Below, piece after piece: positions 7,285-17,070 of a DNA stretch of 64,000 nt. The stretch spans positions 124,001-188,000 of the forward strand of contig NZ_QTJR01000003.1 in NCBI RefSeq assembly GCF_003382285.1, in the 5' to 3' direction. Numbering within the stretch: position 1 is the first letter of the stretch; the number at the start of each line of letters is the position of its first letter. The translations under genes and the position numbers were made by a program. The notes under the pieces were generated by a model. That model was not told where the DNA came from. It searched no databases and saw only the letters and a program-made list of their open reading frames with translations. This DNA comes from Lysobacter soli (GTDB taxonomy: Bacteria > Pseudomonadota > Gammaproteobacteria > Xanthomonadales > Xanthomonadaceae).

Positions 7285-7626
7285 ATGACTAACAAGAAGC
7301 GCGCCCGTCGCGAGCGATCGGCAGAACCCTCGTCTTTCCCGAACCTACCCTTCATCTCGCCACGCGAGCATGGTCGCGCACACTACTGGACAGTCCCTCC
7401 AGTAGGCGGTCCAGTCGGAGACTACGCAGAAGCCGAACGAACCGGCCGCGAATACGCCCAGCAATTCGTGCAATGGCTGCAAGCCAACCCGAGCATCGCC
7501 GGCATGGGCATCCTCGGTTGGATCGCCTCCGACATCGACTACGAAGCCCGCGACCGCAACGGCTACTGGGTCGGCTTCTTCTCGTGCATCGAGTGTTTGC
7601 TCATCGATGCGCGACTAGCTGGCTGA
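7285..7626 (+). CDS. Conserved hypothetical protein
   Basis: 113 residues from the ATG at 7285 (MTNKKRARRERSAEPSSFPNLPF). A basic N-terminus is followed by EYAQQFVQWLQANPSIAGMGILGWIASDIDYEARDRNGYWVGFFSCIECLL, which looks like a folded alpha/beta domain. No strong ribosome-binding site is visible. I do not recognise the family. It borders the low-GC islet. Confidence 0.6.
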   Translation: MTNKKRARRERSAEPSSFPNLPFISPREHGRAHYWTVPPVGGPVGDYAEAERTGREYAQQFVQWLQANPSIAGMGILGWIASDIDYEARDRNGYWVGFFSCIECLLIDARLAG

Positions 7627-7639
7627 TACACAGCAGATT

Positions 7640-7681
7640 CATGCGCACCCGCGCCCGGGTGCGCTTCGCTTGCCCGGCTAG
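7640..7681. repeat. CCCGGGTGCGCTTCGCTT-type intergenic repeat
   Basis: GCGCCCGGGTGCGCTTCGCT followed by GCCCGGCTA. Closely related copies lie at 42151-42182, 48694-48730 and, more diverged, 18337-18370. CCCGGGT and ACCCGGG-type arms form a short hairpin. All copies sit between genes. Confidence 0.75.
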
Positions 7682-7734
7682 CGTTGCATTTTCTTCGCTG
7701 ATCCACCTTGCTCTTACAGCCCCCCCGGAAGGCG

Positions 7735-8467
7735 CTATGTGTAGCGCTCACCCCCTACCGAGGCGAACGCATAACGCTTCAACTTGTCTGCGAACTGTCG
7801 CACGTCCAACGTTGTTGGCTCGAACGAGCCAGGGTGAGCGGCGCTATTTCTAATGTTCAGACATCGATTCAGTTCATCGAAAGTCTGGCTGTCATACCCC
7901 CACAGATCCATACCAATGACTAACATGTCGAAGTCACGCCCCAACTGTAGATCAGCGAGACTCGTTACGTTCACTCCGTTTGAAACGCGATTAAATGGGT
8001 TGCCTTTCTTTTTAACCGCGGCGGCCGCAGCGGCGTTATAGGCGGCGAACCCAACGTTTTGGATCTCAGCGTGAAACCTTGCAACAGCAGCGGCCCACAA
8101 CGTTTCGCGTCTTTTCGCGATTCGATGCGCCGGGCACTGAGATGCCGTGAAAAGTGAACGGATCCACGTTGAAGTCGAACAGCTCCGCCCCCCTTGCCCC
8201 CGAAACCTTGGTTCTCGTCGTCAGAGAATTGAAGCGAGTACGAATAGCTTCCGGCACTACGTTTCCAGGCGCGTTCACGCCACCATTCAGGTCAGCACCA
8301 GCGGGAGGTGTGCCCTGCGACCCACTAGCAACAGACGGAGGCTTTAGGGCTTTGCTTTCGAGATATGCGTTGAGGAGCATCTCAAAGCATTTCTCCTGGA
8401 ACTTCTCCGGGCATGTCTGGACGATCGAGAGAATCCTCTCAACCTGCGCTTGAGCATCATCGAACAT
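7735..8467 (-). pseudogene. Frameshifted low-GC gene with HEPN-like C-terminal motif
   Basis: Two overlapping minus-strand frames look like one gene. The first starts at the ATG at 8467 (AGGAG 8 nt upstream) and runs to a stop at 8066. The second is open through 8130 and ends at 7735. Frame one stays plausible to HGISVPGA, and frame two continues plausibly as HRIAKRRETLWAAAVARFHAEI, so a +1 shift near 8125-8130 would restore a protein of about 244 residues. The C-terminal half ends with LNIRNSAAHP, an R-x4-H motif of HEPN domains, found in RNases and abortive-infection proteins. Sampled lines at 7861-7920 and 8341-8400 are about 47% GC against about 70% around, which suggests transfer. Alternatives: two genes, a sequencing error, or programmed frameshifting. 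Any defence role is inference. Confidence 0.6.
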
Positions 8468-8694
8468 GCATACATCTCCTTTCGTTTGACCAGCTTTCAT
8501 GGTTGACGCCCCTGCAGCCGTCAAGCGCGAATTCAAGATGCGCCTTGCCGGTGACAGTCTCGTGGGACTCGGCACTGAGTACGCGCCCACATTGCTGAGG
8601 TAATCCCGCTGAACGCTATAGGCTTGCGTCGCAAAATGACGTAAGAAAAACCCTACTGCTAATCAGCTGGCTCAGGAGTCCAACGGAAGGAAAT

Positions 8695-8784
8695 TGGCGG
8701 AGAGAGTGGGATTCGAACCCACGGAAGGTTTGACCCTTCGGCGGTTTTCAAGACCGCTGCCTTAAACCACTCGGCCATCTCTCC
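8695..8784 (-). tRNA. tRNA-Ser(UGA)
   Basis: Read on the minus strand, 8784 to 8695 folds as a 90-nt tRNA with a long variable arm. Acceptor GGAGAGA pairs with TCTCTCC; the anticodon loop CTTGAAA gives UGA; the T-arm is GGGTTCGAATCCC; CCA is encoded. The low-GC islet begins right after its 3' end, a common integration site, but no integrase or duplicated 3' end was found. Confidence 0.97.
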
Positions 8785-8898
8785 GTATCGGCGTTGCCGC
8801 CTTGCACCGATGCCGCGTTGCACGGCGATCGCGAACCCGGTGGCCCGGGGCACCGGGCCATCAAACGAAGCGGCCCGCGTGGTGCGGGCCGCATTCTC

Positions 8899-9918
8899 TC
8901 ACGCCTCGGTGACGATGCGGGGCGCCGGTGTGGGAACCGCCGTGGGAGAAAGCTTCGCCACGTCTTCCGGGCACGGCTTGCCCTTGATCTCGCTGCACTG
9001 CAGGCGCGCGGATTCGACCAGGCCCGGGGCCTTCTCGGCGATGAAGTCGATGAAGACGCGCACGGCCGGCAGCAGGCCACGGCGCGAGGCGAACACGGCG
9101 TGGAAGATGCCCTGCGGCAGGCGCCAGTCGGGCAGCACGACTTCCAGCTCGCCGCGGCGCACGGCTTCGGCGCAGATGGTTTCCGGCAGCAGCGTGATGC
9201 CCACGCCCTGCTGCGCGAGCTGCATCAGCATGGGGAAATCGAAGCCCATCACGCGCGGCTTGAGTTCGACACGACGCACGTCGCCGTCGGGGCCGTGCAG
9301 TTCCCAGCGCTGGCGGGCATCGTCCTCGCTCATGCTGAGGGTGACGTGGTCGCTCAGTTCATCCGGATTTTTCGGGCGGCCCATGCGCTTGAGGTAATCG
9401 GGGCTGGCGACCAGCAGTTCGGCGATCTGGCCGAAGCTGCGCATCACCAGGCTGCCGTCGTCGTCGAGCTTGGAGCGTACGCGCAGGGCGACGTCGATGC
9501 CTTCGTTGATGATGTCGACGCGGCGGTTGCTCACCAGCAGCTGCACGCGCACCTGCGGGAAGCGCGCGAGGAATTCCGGCAGCAGCTTGGGCATCTGCTG
9601 CTGCGCCATGCCCACCGGCACGCTGACGCGGATGACGCCGCGCGGCTCGGCGCTGAGGCGGTCGACGACTTCGTGCGCGGCCTGCGCTTCGGCCAGCATC
9701 GATTGCGCATGCCGATAGACGCTGTTGCCGACGTCGGTGACGGCGAAGCGGCGCGTGGAACGCTGCAGCAGACGCACGCCCAGGTCGGTTTCGAGCTGGC
9801 TGATGCGACGGCTCAGGCGGGACTTCGGGATGCCCAGCGCGCGCTCGGCCGCGGCGAAGCCGCCGTGCTCGACCACCATGGCGAAGTAGTAGAGGTCGTT
9901 CAGGTCCTGCATGGCCAT
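8899..9918 (-). CDS. LysR-family transcriptional regulator
   Basis: 339 residues. The N-terminal helix-turn-helix (FAMVVEHGGFAAAERALGIPKSRLSRRISQLE, about 12-45) and effector domain (about 92-300) are typical of LysR proteins. The start is the ATG at 9918, with a second ATG at 9912. It is divergent from azoR across a 114-bp gap and presumably controls it; the homologous YhaJ/AzoR-linked regulators respond to quinones or electrophiles, but the ligand here is unknown. The C-terminal 40 residues (KGKPCPEDV...) extend beyond the usual family length. Confidence 0.93.
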   Translation of the reverse strand: MAMQDLNDLYYFAMVVEHGGFAAAERALGIPKSRLSRRISQLETDLGVRLLQRSTRRFAVTDVGNSVYRHAQSMLAEAQAAHEVVDRLSAEPRGVIRVSVPVGMAQQQMPKLLPEFLARFPQVRVQLLVSNRRVDIINEGIDVALRVRSKLDDDGSLVMRSFGQIAELLVASPDYLKRMGRPKNPDELSDHVTLSMSEDDARQRWELHGPDGDVRRVELKPRVMGFDFPMLMQLAQQGVGITLLPETICAEAVRRGELEVVLPDWRLPQGIFHAVFASRRGLLPAVRVFIDFIAEKAPGLVESARLQCSEIKGKPCPEDVAKLSPTAVPTPAPRIVTEA

Positions 9919-10032
9919 AATTCCAATTCCGGAACAGTTAGTGATAGTTGACCAGATTTATTCCATCCCTGCAACGACCTAGATTGGTCCCCGAGCCGGC
10001 AACCCCGCCGATCGTTCCATTCGAGGCCCATC
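9919..10032. promoter_or_regulatory. Divergent LysR/azoR control region
   Basis: The gap contains the palindrome TTCCGGAA (9927-9934) and an imperfect repeat around AGTTAGTGATAGTTGACC (9936-9953), candidates for the LysR site. A TTGACC at 9948-9953 resembles a -35 box, but no well-spaced -10 is evident. The assignment rests mainly on divergent gene arrangement. Confidence 0.45.
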
Positions 10033-10614
10033 ATGAAGCTCCTGCATCTGGATACCAGTGCCCTTGGCACCAATTCGGTTACCCGCGAACTGACCGCCGC
10101 CGTCGTGGCCCGCTGGCAGGACGCCCATGCCGACCTGACCGTCGAGTACCGCGATCTTGACTCCGACCCCCTGCCGCACCTCACCGGGCGCTCGCTGGCC
10201 AAGGCCGATCCGGCCCAGGCCGAAGCGGACGAAGCGACGCTCCAGCAGTTCCTGTCTGCCGATGTAGTGGTGATTGGCGCGCCGTTTTACAACTTCAGCA
10301 TTCCGTCGACGCTGAAGGCGTGGATCGACCGCGTCGCCGTCGCCGGGCGCACCTTCCGCTACACCGAGGCCGGTCCGGAAGGCCTGGCGGGCGGCAAGCA
10401 GGTGATCATCGTCAGCGGTCGCGGCGGCCAGTACGGCGACGCGAGCCCGGCGGATTTCCAGGAAGCCTACCTGCGCCAGGTGTTCGGCTTCATCGGCATC
10501 AAGGACGTGGAGATCATCCGCGCCGAGGGCGTGGCGTACTCGCCGCAGCATCGCGCCGATGCGCTGGCCGCTGCGCATGCGTCCATCCGTTCGCCTATGG
10601 CAGAGGCTGCCTGA
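10033..10614 (+). CDS. azoR: FMN-dependent NADH:quinone oxidoreductase / azoreductase
   Basis: 193 residues, the normal AzoR (AcpD) length. The flavodoxin-like fold is marked by MKLLHLDTSALG at the N-terminus, PFYNFSIPSTLKAWIDRVAVAGRTF (FMN-binding loop, about 84-110), and VSGRGGQYG (about 129-137). The enzyme reduces quinones and azo dyes by two-electron transfer from NADH and is cytoplasmic. It is followed at once by a strong terminator, so it is monocistronic. Confidence 0.93.
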   Translation: MKLLHLDTSALGTNSVTRELTAAVVARWQDAHADLTVEYRDLDSDPLPHLTGRSLAKADPAQAEADEATLQQFLSADVVVIGAPFYNFSIPSTLKAWIDRVAVAGRTFRYTEAGPEGLAGGKQVIIVSGRGGQYGDASPADFQEAYLRQVFGFIGIKDVEIIRAEGVAYSPQHRADALAAAHASIRSPMAEAA

Positions 10615-10676
10615 GCTCCAGGCATGCAGGAGACGCGCGCCGGCCCACCCCTCCCCGCTTGAGCCGGCAAACGCGA

Positions 10677-10704
10677 ACGGGCCCGCTTGCGGGCCCGTTT
10701 TTTT
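10677..10704 (+). terminator. Rho-independent terminator of azoR
   Basis: A perfect 10-bp stem, ACGGGCCCGC and GCGGGCCCGT, with a TT loop is followed by a run of seven T (10698-10704). Confidence 0.93.
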
Positions 10705-10706
10705 AA

Positions 10707-10857
10707 GCCCCTCTCCCCTCGGGAGAGGGGTTGGGGTGAGGGGTAACGAAGCGGTTGCTTCAAAAACCAGTAGCGCGGTGATGCACTGCTGGTTTGCCGC
10801 TGTGGCTTCGTTGCCCCTCATCCGCCCTGCGGGCACCTTCTCCCGAGGGGAGAAGGA
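10707..10857. repeat. Composite palindrome built from two inverted CCCTCACCCCAACCCCTCTC units
   Basis: A GCCCCTCTCCCCTCGGGAGAGGGG hairpin unit at 10707-10746 and an inverted relative at 10808-10857 flank nested arms AACGAAGC/GCTTCGTT and AAACCAGTAG/CTGCTGGTTT. The whole 150-bp block between azoR and serS could fold on itself. Similar pairs lie at 35111-35245, with single units at 37249, 42044, 42546 and 44852. Confidence 0.85.
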
Positions 10858-10870
10858 AACAGCATGCGGC

Positions 10871-12199
<1,329 letters not shown>

Positions 12200-12301
12200 T
12201 TATCGCGTGGAACCACCGCCAGGGCGACGGATTGCCGAAACGTTCACGTCCTGAAGGGCCGCGATGGGCAGAATCGGGACAGGTTTCCCACCGGTTCACG
12301 C

Positions 12302-12955
12302 ATGTCCACACCTGCTCCGACGCCGCATCGTCCCGCCTTCGATCTCGGCCGCTGGCTGCCGGCGGGGCGATCCTTCCTGTGGGTTTTGCTGGCCTTCGTC
12401 ATCGGGCTGGTGCTGTTCGCGCTGGTGTTGTCGATAGGACGCAAGGATGACGACGCGCTGTTCCGCGTGGGCACGCCGCCGACCGCGGATGCGCCGCGCT
12501 ATTCGCCGCTTCCCGCCCCGTTGCCCGCCAGCCGCGACAACGCGAGCGGCATGGGCGCCCCGCCCGCGCAGGCGCCGGGCGAAGAGGAAGAACGTCCGCG
12601 GCTGGTCGAAACGCGGCCGGCTGCACCTCCGCCGTCGCTGCCGCAGCCCGCCGCGCCGGCAGTGCCGAGCGGGCCGGTGTCGCGCCCGGAACCCCTCGCC
12701 GGGCAGACGCCGGCACCGCGTTATCCGACGCAGTCGCTGCGTCGTGGCGAAAGCGGCACGGTGACGGTGCGGGCGCAGATCGGCCCGGATGGCGTGCCGA
12801 GCGAGGTCGCGGTCGCGACCGGTAGCGGCTCGCGGTACCTGGATCGCGCCGCCGTGGACGCGGTCAAGCGCTGGCGTTTCCGTCCCGCGATGCAGGGCGG
12901 CCAGCCGACCACGGGAACGGTGATGGTGCCGATCGAGTTCCAGGCGCAGCGCTGA
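12302..12955 (+). CDS. TonB-like energy transducer
   Basis: 217 residues. One N-terminal transmembrane helix (about 24-46, SFLWVLLAFVIGLVLFALVL) is followed by a Pro/Ala-rich periplasmic spacer (about 65-135) and a TonB C-terminal domain (about 135-217: PRYPTQSLRRGESGTVTVRAQIGPDG...AVKRWRFRPA). Such proteins span the periplasm and energise outer-membrane receptors together with ExbB/ExbD. ExbD is encoded at the window end but not linked. Its partner receptor is unknown. Confidence 0.88.
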   Translation: MSTPAPTPHRPAFDLGRWLPAGRSFLWVLLAFVIGLVLFALVLSIGRKDDDALFRVGTPPTADAPRYSPLPAPLPASRDNASGMGAPPAQAPGEEEERPRLVETRPAAPPPSLPQPAAPAVPSGPVSRPEPLAGQTPAPRYPTQSLRRGESGTVTVRAQIGPDGVPSEVAVATGSGSRYLDRAAVDAVKRWRFRPAMQGGQPTTGTVMVPIEFQAQR

Positions 12956-12986
12956 GGCACGCCTCCAGAACCGACGCGAGCCGCGA

Positions 12987-14525
12987 TCAGCCCTCGCGGG
13001 CGCGGCGTTCGCGGATCAGGCCGTAGGCCATGCAGCAGCCGAACAGCAGGCCCAGCGGCGCACGCACGTATTCGAACCGCCACAGCAGCGAGTCGAAGTT
13101 GTTGGCGATCAGCACGATGCCGACGCAGCCCGCGAGCCCCCAGAAGCTGGCGGTCGAGACGATGCCGGTACGCCACGCCAGCCAGAGCTCGCGCATGAGC
13201 ATCGCGAACACGGCGAACAGCAGCGCCGCGCCGATCACGCCCAGGCCGACCAGCGCATCCAGGTAGGCGTTGTGCAGGTGGACGAACTGCTCGCCGCCGG
13301 TGGGCAGCTGCGCGCGCTGGATCAGCAGCGGAATCGTGTCCAGGCCCCAGCCGAAAAGCGGGCGTTCGAGGAAACGCTCCACACCTTCGCGGTAAAGCAT
13401 CATGCGGATGCCCACGGCCTTGTTGCCGGGGATCGTGGTGTCCAGGCCGTCGATGTCGCGCGGGAGGGCCCGCGGATCGGCCGGCGCCTGGGCGATCGCA
13501 TCGGAAGCGGGCGCGTCGATGGTCGAACCCGGTGCCGGCGCGGGCGCCGGTCCTGCGGGTACGGCGTTCGCATCGCTCGCCGACTTGCCTTCCAGCAGCG
13601 ATTCCACCCACGCCGGCACGAGCTGATTCGCCCCGTCGAACCGCAGCGCGAAGATGCGATGGGCGGCGGTGAGCAGGATCAGGCACACCAGCAGCGCGAG
13701 CACGATCGGCTGCCACGGCAGCGGCCGCCGGCGCGGGCCGCGCGTGAACGCGTAGCCGATGATCGCCAGCGGGACGGCCACGATGAAAGACAGCCACGCG
13801 CCGCGCGACTGCGAGAACAGCAGCACGCAGAAGCAGCCGGCGAACGCCAGCAGCGCCAGGACGAGCAGCCAGATGCGACGCGACCCGCGCGGGTAATCGC
13901 GCCAGATGCCGATGAGCAGGCACAACGTGAGCCAGCCGCCCACGGCGGCGATCATGCCGCTGAGGTTCTGCGAAATGCCGAACCACGGACGCATCTCGCC
14001 GGACCAGATCGCCGGCATCGCGCTCCATGGCATGTGGTAGAGCACCGCGGCGAGCAGGCCGAGGATCAGCACGCCGAGCAGTTTCGGAATCGCGCGCGGG
14101 TTCACCGACATCCACCAGCCGATGACGCACGTCTGGAACCCCAATCGGAGCAGCTTGGCGACGACGGTCAGCTGGTTCGACCAGCGTACCTCCGGCAGCA
14201 GCCACGCGATGTACGCCGCATGCACGATCAGGACGACGGCCAGCACGCCGAGCAGCCGGACCGCGGGGTGCGCCGCCAGTTCGCGCCAGGGGCGGGAGCC
14301 GGCGAACGCCATGGCGAGCAGCGCCACGAACGTGCCGTACTCCGGGTGCATGTTCGGGACATGCCGGCCCAGGTCGTTGATCGCGAAGAACGCCTGGAAC
14401 GCCACGCCCGCCAAGGCGATCCATGCAAGCGTCCGGGAGATGCCCAATGCCTCGGGACCCGCGAGGCTCGGACCTCGACCGCCGAAGGAGTCGCGTGCGT
14501 CGGGGTCGGTGGCGGAGCGCTGCAC
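12987..14525 (-). CDS. O-antigen ligase/polymerase-family membrane protein
   Basis: 512 residues with about 11-12 transmembrane segments. The Wzy_C core is marked by LLFSQSRGAWLSF and, after a long Ala/Pro-rich periplasmic loop (about 310-370), by FGWGLDTIP...HLHNAYLDALVGLGVIG, the H-x-N region shared by WaaL ligases. It likely transfers or polymerises O-antigen or another lipid-linked glycan at the inner membrane. The start is a GTG at 14525 without a clear ribosome-binding site. It lies 47 bp after aroA and is probably transcribed with that operon. Confidence 0.82.
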   Translation of the reverse strand: MQRSATDPDARDSFGGRGPSLAGPEALGISRTLAWIALAGVAFQAFFAINDLGRHVPNMHPEYGTFVALLAMAFAGSRPWRELAAHPAVRLLGVLAVVLIVHAAYIAWLLPEVRWSNQLTVVAKLLRLGFQTCVIGWWMSVNPRAIPKLLGVLILGLLAAVLYHMPWSAMPAIWSGEMRPWFGISQNLSGMIAAVGGWLTLCLLIGIWRDYPRGSRRIWLLVLALLAFAGCFCVLLFSQSRGAWLSFIVAVPLAIIGYAFTRGPRRRPLPWQPIVLALLVCLILLTAAHRIFALRFDGANQLVPAWVESLLEGKSASDANAVPAGPAPAPAPGSTIDAPASDAIAQAPADPRALPRDIDGLDTTIPGNKAVGIRMMLYREGVERFLERPLFGWGLDTIPLLIQRAQLPTGGEQFVHLHNAYLDALVGLGVIGAALLFAVFAMLMRELWLAWRTGIVSTASFWGLAGCVGIVLIANNFDSLLWRFEYVRAPLGLLFGCCMAYGLIRERRAREG

Positions 14526-14572
14526 TTGGGTCGGGAATTTCGCTGGGGGAAACGGCAGGCGGTGAGTCTAAG

Positions 14573-15889
14573 TCACGCGCCTGCGGCCAGCCAGATACCG
14601 CTATCACGGGCCAGGGAATCGAAGCCCGGGAAGGAGGTCGCCACGTTGGCGACATCGTCGATCCGCACGTCGCCCGACGCCCGCTGCGCCGCGACCGCGA
14701 AGCTCATCGCGATGCGGTGGTCGCCATGGCTGTCCACCCTGCCCGCCTGCAGCGCGCCGGGCACGATGGTCGCGCCGTCGGGATGCTCGTCCACTTCGAT
14801 GCCCAGCCCCCGCAGGCCCTGCGCCATGGTGGCGATGCGGTCGGATTCCTTGACCCTCAGCTCCGCCGCGTCGCGGACGGTCGTGACGCCCTCGGCGCAT
14901 GCGGCGGCGACGAACAGCGCGGGGAACTCGTCGATCATGTCCGGCGCGAGTTCGCCGTCCACTTCGATACCGTGAAGCGGCGCGTGTCGCACGACCAGAT
15001 CCGCCACGGGCTCGCCGCCCTGCTGGGTCGCGTTCTCCTCGCGGATGTCGGCGCCCATGCGGCGGAGCGCGGTCAGCAGGCCGGTGCGGCGCGGGTTAAC
15101 GCCGACCGCCTCCAACCGCAGCTCCGAGCCCGGCACGATGCTCGCCGCGACCAGGAAGAACGCGGCGGACGAGAAGTCGGCGGGCACGTTGACGTCGGTC
15201 GCGCGCAGGCGCCCGCCGCCGGACAGCTTCGCGTAACCGGGCGAAAACTCGATCGGCCAGCCGAACGCCGCGAGCATGCGCTCGGTGTAGTCGCGCGTGG
15301 GATGCGGCTCGTGCACGACGGTGTCGCCGCTTGCATACAACCCGGCGAGCAGTAGCGCGGATTTCACCTGCGCGCTCGCAACCGGCAAGGTGTAGTCGAT
15401 GCCGGTGAGCGACTGCGCGCCATGGATGCGCAGCGGCGGCAAACCGCCCTCTTCCGAATCGATGCGCGCGCCCATGAGCGACAACGGCTCGATCACGCGA
15501 CGCATCGGCCGCTTCGACAGCGACGCGTCGCCAATCAGCGTGCTGTCGAACGCCTGCCCCGCCAGCACGCCGGCAAGCAGCCGCATGCCGGTGCCGGCAT
15601 TTCCGCAGTCCAGCGGCGCGCTGCTCGCGCGCAGGCCGTGCAGGCCCACGCCGTGGACGATGCGCTCGCTCGCGCTCGGGGTTTCGATGCGAACACCGAG
15701 CTGTTCGAACACGCGAGCCGTCGCGCGTGTGTCCTCGCCTTCCAGGAAGCCGCGCACGTGCGTGGTGCCTTCGGCGAGCGCGCCGAGCATGACCGCACGA
15801 TGCGAGACCGACTTGTCGCCCGGCACGCGGATGCTTCCGCGCAACGGCTGCCCGGCACGTGCGATCCAGTGCTGCGAACCGCCGCTCAT
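14573..15889 (-). CDS. aroA: 3-phosphoshikimate 1-carboxyvinyltransferase (EPSP synthase)
   Basis: 438 residues. It makes EPSP from shikimate-3-phosphate and PEP in the shikimate pathway. GDKSVSHR (24-31), LDCGNAGTGMR (93-103), GDASLSKRPMRR (120-131) and ASAQVK (171-176) follow the pattern of class II (CP4/Bacillus-like) enzymes more than E. coli AroA. The residue equivalent to glyphosate-tolerant Ala100 of CP4 is Gly99 here, so tolerance is not predicted. The ATG at 15889 overlaps the hisC stop by 4 bp, which suggests translational coupling. Confidence 0.97.
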   Translation of the reverse strand: MSGGSQHWIARAGQPLRGSIRVPGDKSVSHRAVMLGALAEGTTHVRGFLEGEDTRATARVFEQLGVRIETPSASERIVHGVGLHGLRASSAPLDCGNAGTGMRLLAGVLAGQAFDSTLIGDASLSKRPMRRVIEPLSLMGARIDSEEGGLPPLRIHGAQSLTGIDYTLPVASAQVKSALLLAGLYASGDTVVHEPHPTRDYTERMLAAFGWPIEFSPGYAKLSGGGRLRATDVNVPADFSSAAFFLVAASIVPGSELRLEAVGVNPRRTGLLTALRRMGADIREENATQQGGEPVADLVVRHAPLHGIEVDGELAPDMIDEFPALFVAAACAEGVTTVRDAAELRVKESDRIATMAQGLRGLGIEVDEHPDGATIVPGALQAGRVDSHGDHRIAMSFAVAAQRASGDVRIDDVANVATSFPGFDSLARDSGIWLAAGA

Positions 15890-17070
15890 GCGCCCACCTC
15901 GCCCAGCACCGCGTCGATCGTCGCGAGCAGGCGTCGGTTTTCGTCGACGGTGCCGACGGTGACGCGCAGATACTCCGGCAATCCGTAACCGCCCATGGGA
16001 CGCAGCACGACGCCGCGTTTCGTCAGTTCGGCTTCGATACGCGTCGTCTGCGCCCCAAAGCGGACCAGCACGAAATTCGTCTGCGACGGCATGACACGCA
16101 GGCCGCGGCGCTCGAAAGCCTCTGCGAGCGCCTTGCGCTGTTCGGCGTTGCGGGCGCGTGCCCATTCCAGATGCGCGACGTCGCCCAGCGCCGCTTCGCA
16201 TGCCGCGAGCGCAAGCCCGTTGACGTTGAAGCTTTCGCGCAGGCGCTCCATCACCGCCACCAGCCCGGGCGCGGCGATGAGGTAACCCACGCGCAATCCG
16301 GCCAGGCCGTACGCCTTGCTGAAGGTGCGGGTGAGCGCCAGGTTGGAATGCGACGCGAGCAGCGGGAGCGCGGTCGCGGCATCGGCCTCGGCATCGGCCA
16401 GTTCGGCGTACGCCTCGTCCATCACGACGATGACGTCCGCCGGCACCTTCGCCAGGAACGCCTCGAACGCCGCGCGGCCGAACCACGTGCCGGTCGGATT
16501 GTTGGGATTGGCGAGGTAAACGAGCGTCGTGCGTTCGGTGATCGCCGCGGCGATCGCGTCCAGGTCGTGACCCAGCGGCATCGTCGGATGATCGTCCGGC
16601 AATGCGGGCACGATGCGCATCGTCGCGCCCGCCGCCTGCGTCGCCAGCGCGAACACGGCGAAGCCGTAGCGCGAGAACACCACGTCGTCGCCTGCAGCGG
16701 CGAACACCTGCGCCAACTGCATCAGCAGTTCATGCGAACCGTTGCCGAGCAGGATCTGCTTCGTCTCCACACCATGCTTTGCCGCGAGCGCGCGCTTGAG
16801 ATCGGCTCCGAGCGGGTCGGGATAGCGATGCAGCGAATGCAGCTGGTCGAGGATCGCCGCGCGTGCATCGGGCGAAGGGCCGTATGGGTTCTCGTTCGAA
16901 CCGAGTTCGACCAGGTTGGCCTCACCAAATTGGCGACGGAAAGCCACCAGGTCGTGCCCCGGATCGTAGGCCTTCAACCCCTGCACGCCACGCGAGGCGC
17001 GCGCGGCGAACCAGGCTTCGTCGCGCGTGGGCTGCGTTGCGTCGGTATCCGTCTCGCGCACGGCGCTCAT
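15886..17070 (-). CDS. hisC: Histidinol-phosphate/aromatic aminotransferase (HisC-like)
   Basis: 394-residue fold-type I PLP enzyme. LGSNENPYGPSP near residue 57, NPNNPTGT (188-195), DEAYAEL (218-224) and Lys252 in RTFSKAYGLAGLRVGY are the HisC signature. It overlaps pheA upstream and aroA downstream by 4 bp each. Set between prephenate dehydratase and EPSP synthase, it may serve as the aromatic aminotransferase for phenylalanine and tyrosine in addition to, or instead of, histidine synthesis. Confidence 0.93.
   Translation of the reverse strand: MSAVRETDTDATQPTRDEAWFAARASRGVQGLKAYDPGHDLVAFRRQFGEANLVELGSNENPYGPSPDARAAILDQLHSLHRYPDPLGADLKRALAAKHGVETKQILLGNGSHELLMQLAQVFAAAGDDVVFSRYGFAVFALATQAAGATMRIVPALPDDHPTMPLGHDLDAIAAAITERTTLVYLANPNNPTGTWFGRAAFEAFLAKVPADVIVVMDEAYAELADAEADAATALPLLASHSNLALTRTFSKAYGLAGLRVGYLIAAPGLVAVMERLRESFNVNGLALAACEAALGDVAHLEWARARNAEQRKALAEAFERRGLRVMPSQTNFVLVRFGAQTTRIEAELTKRGVVLRPMGGYGLPEYLRVTVGTVDENRRLLATIDAVLGEVGA

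Noticed and set aside
8695-8784. tRNA-Ser as a proven integration site
   Set aside because: No integrase gene and no duplicated tRNA 3' end were seen, so only proximity to the low-GC islet supports it.
14573-15889. Glyphosate-tolerant EPSP synthase
   Set aside because: The sequence is class II-like, but the key position corresponding to CP4 Ala100 is Gly99.
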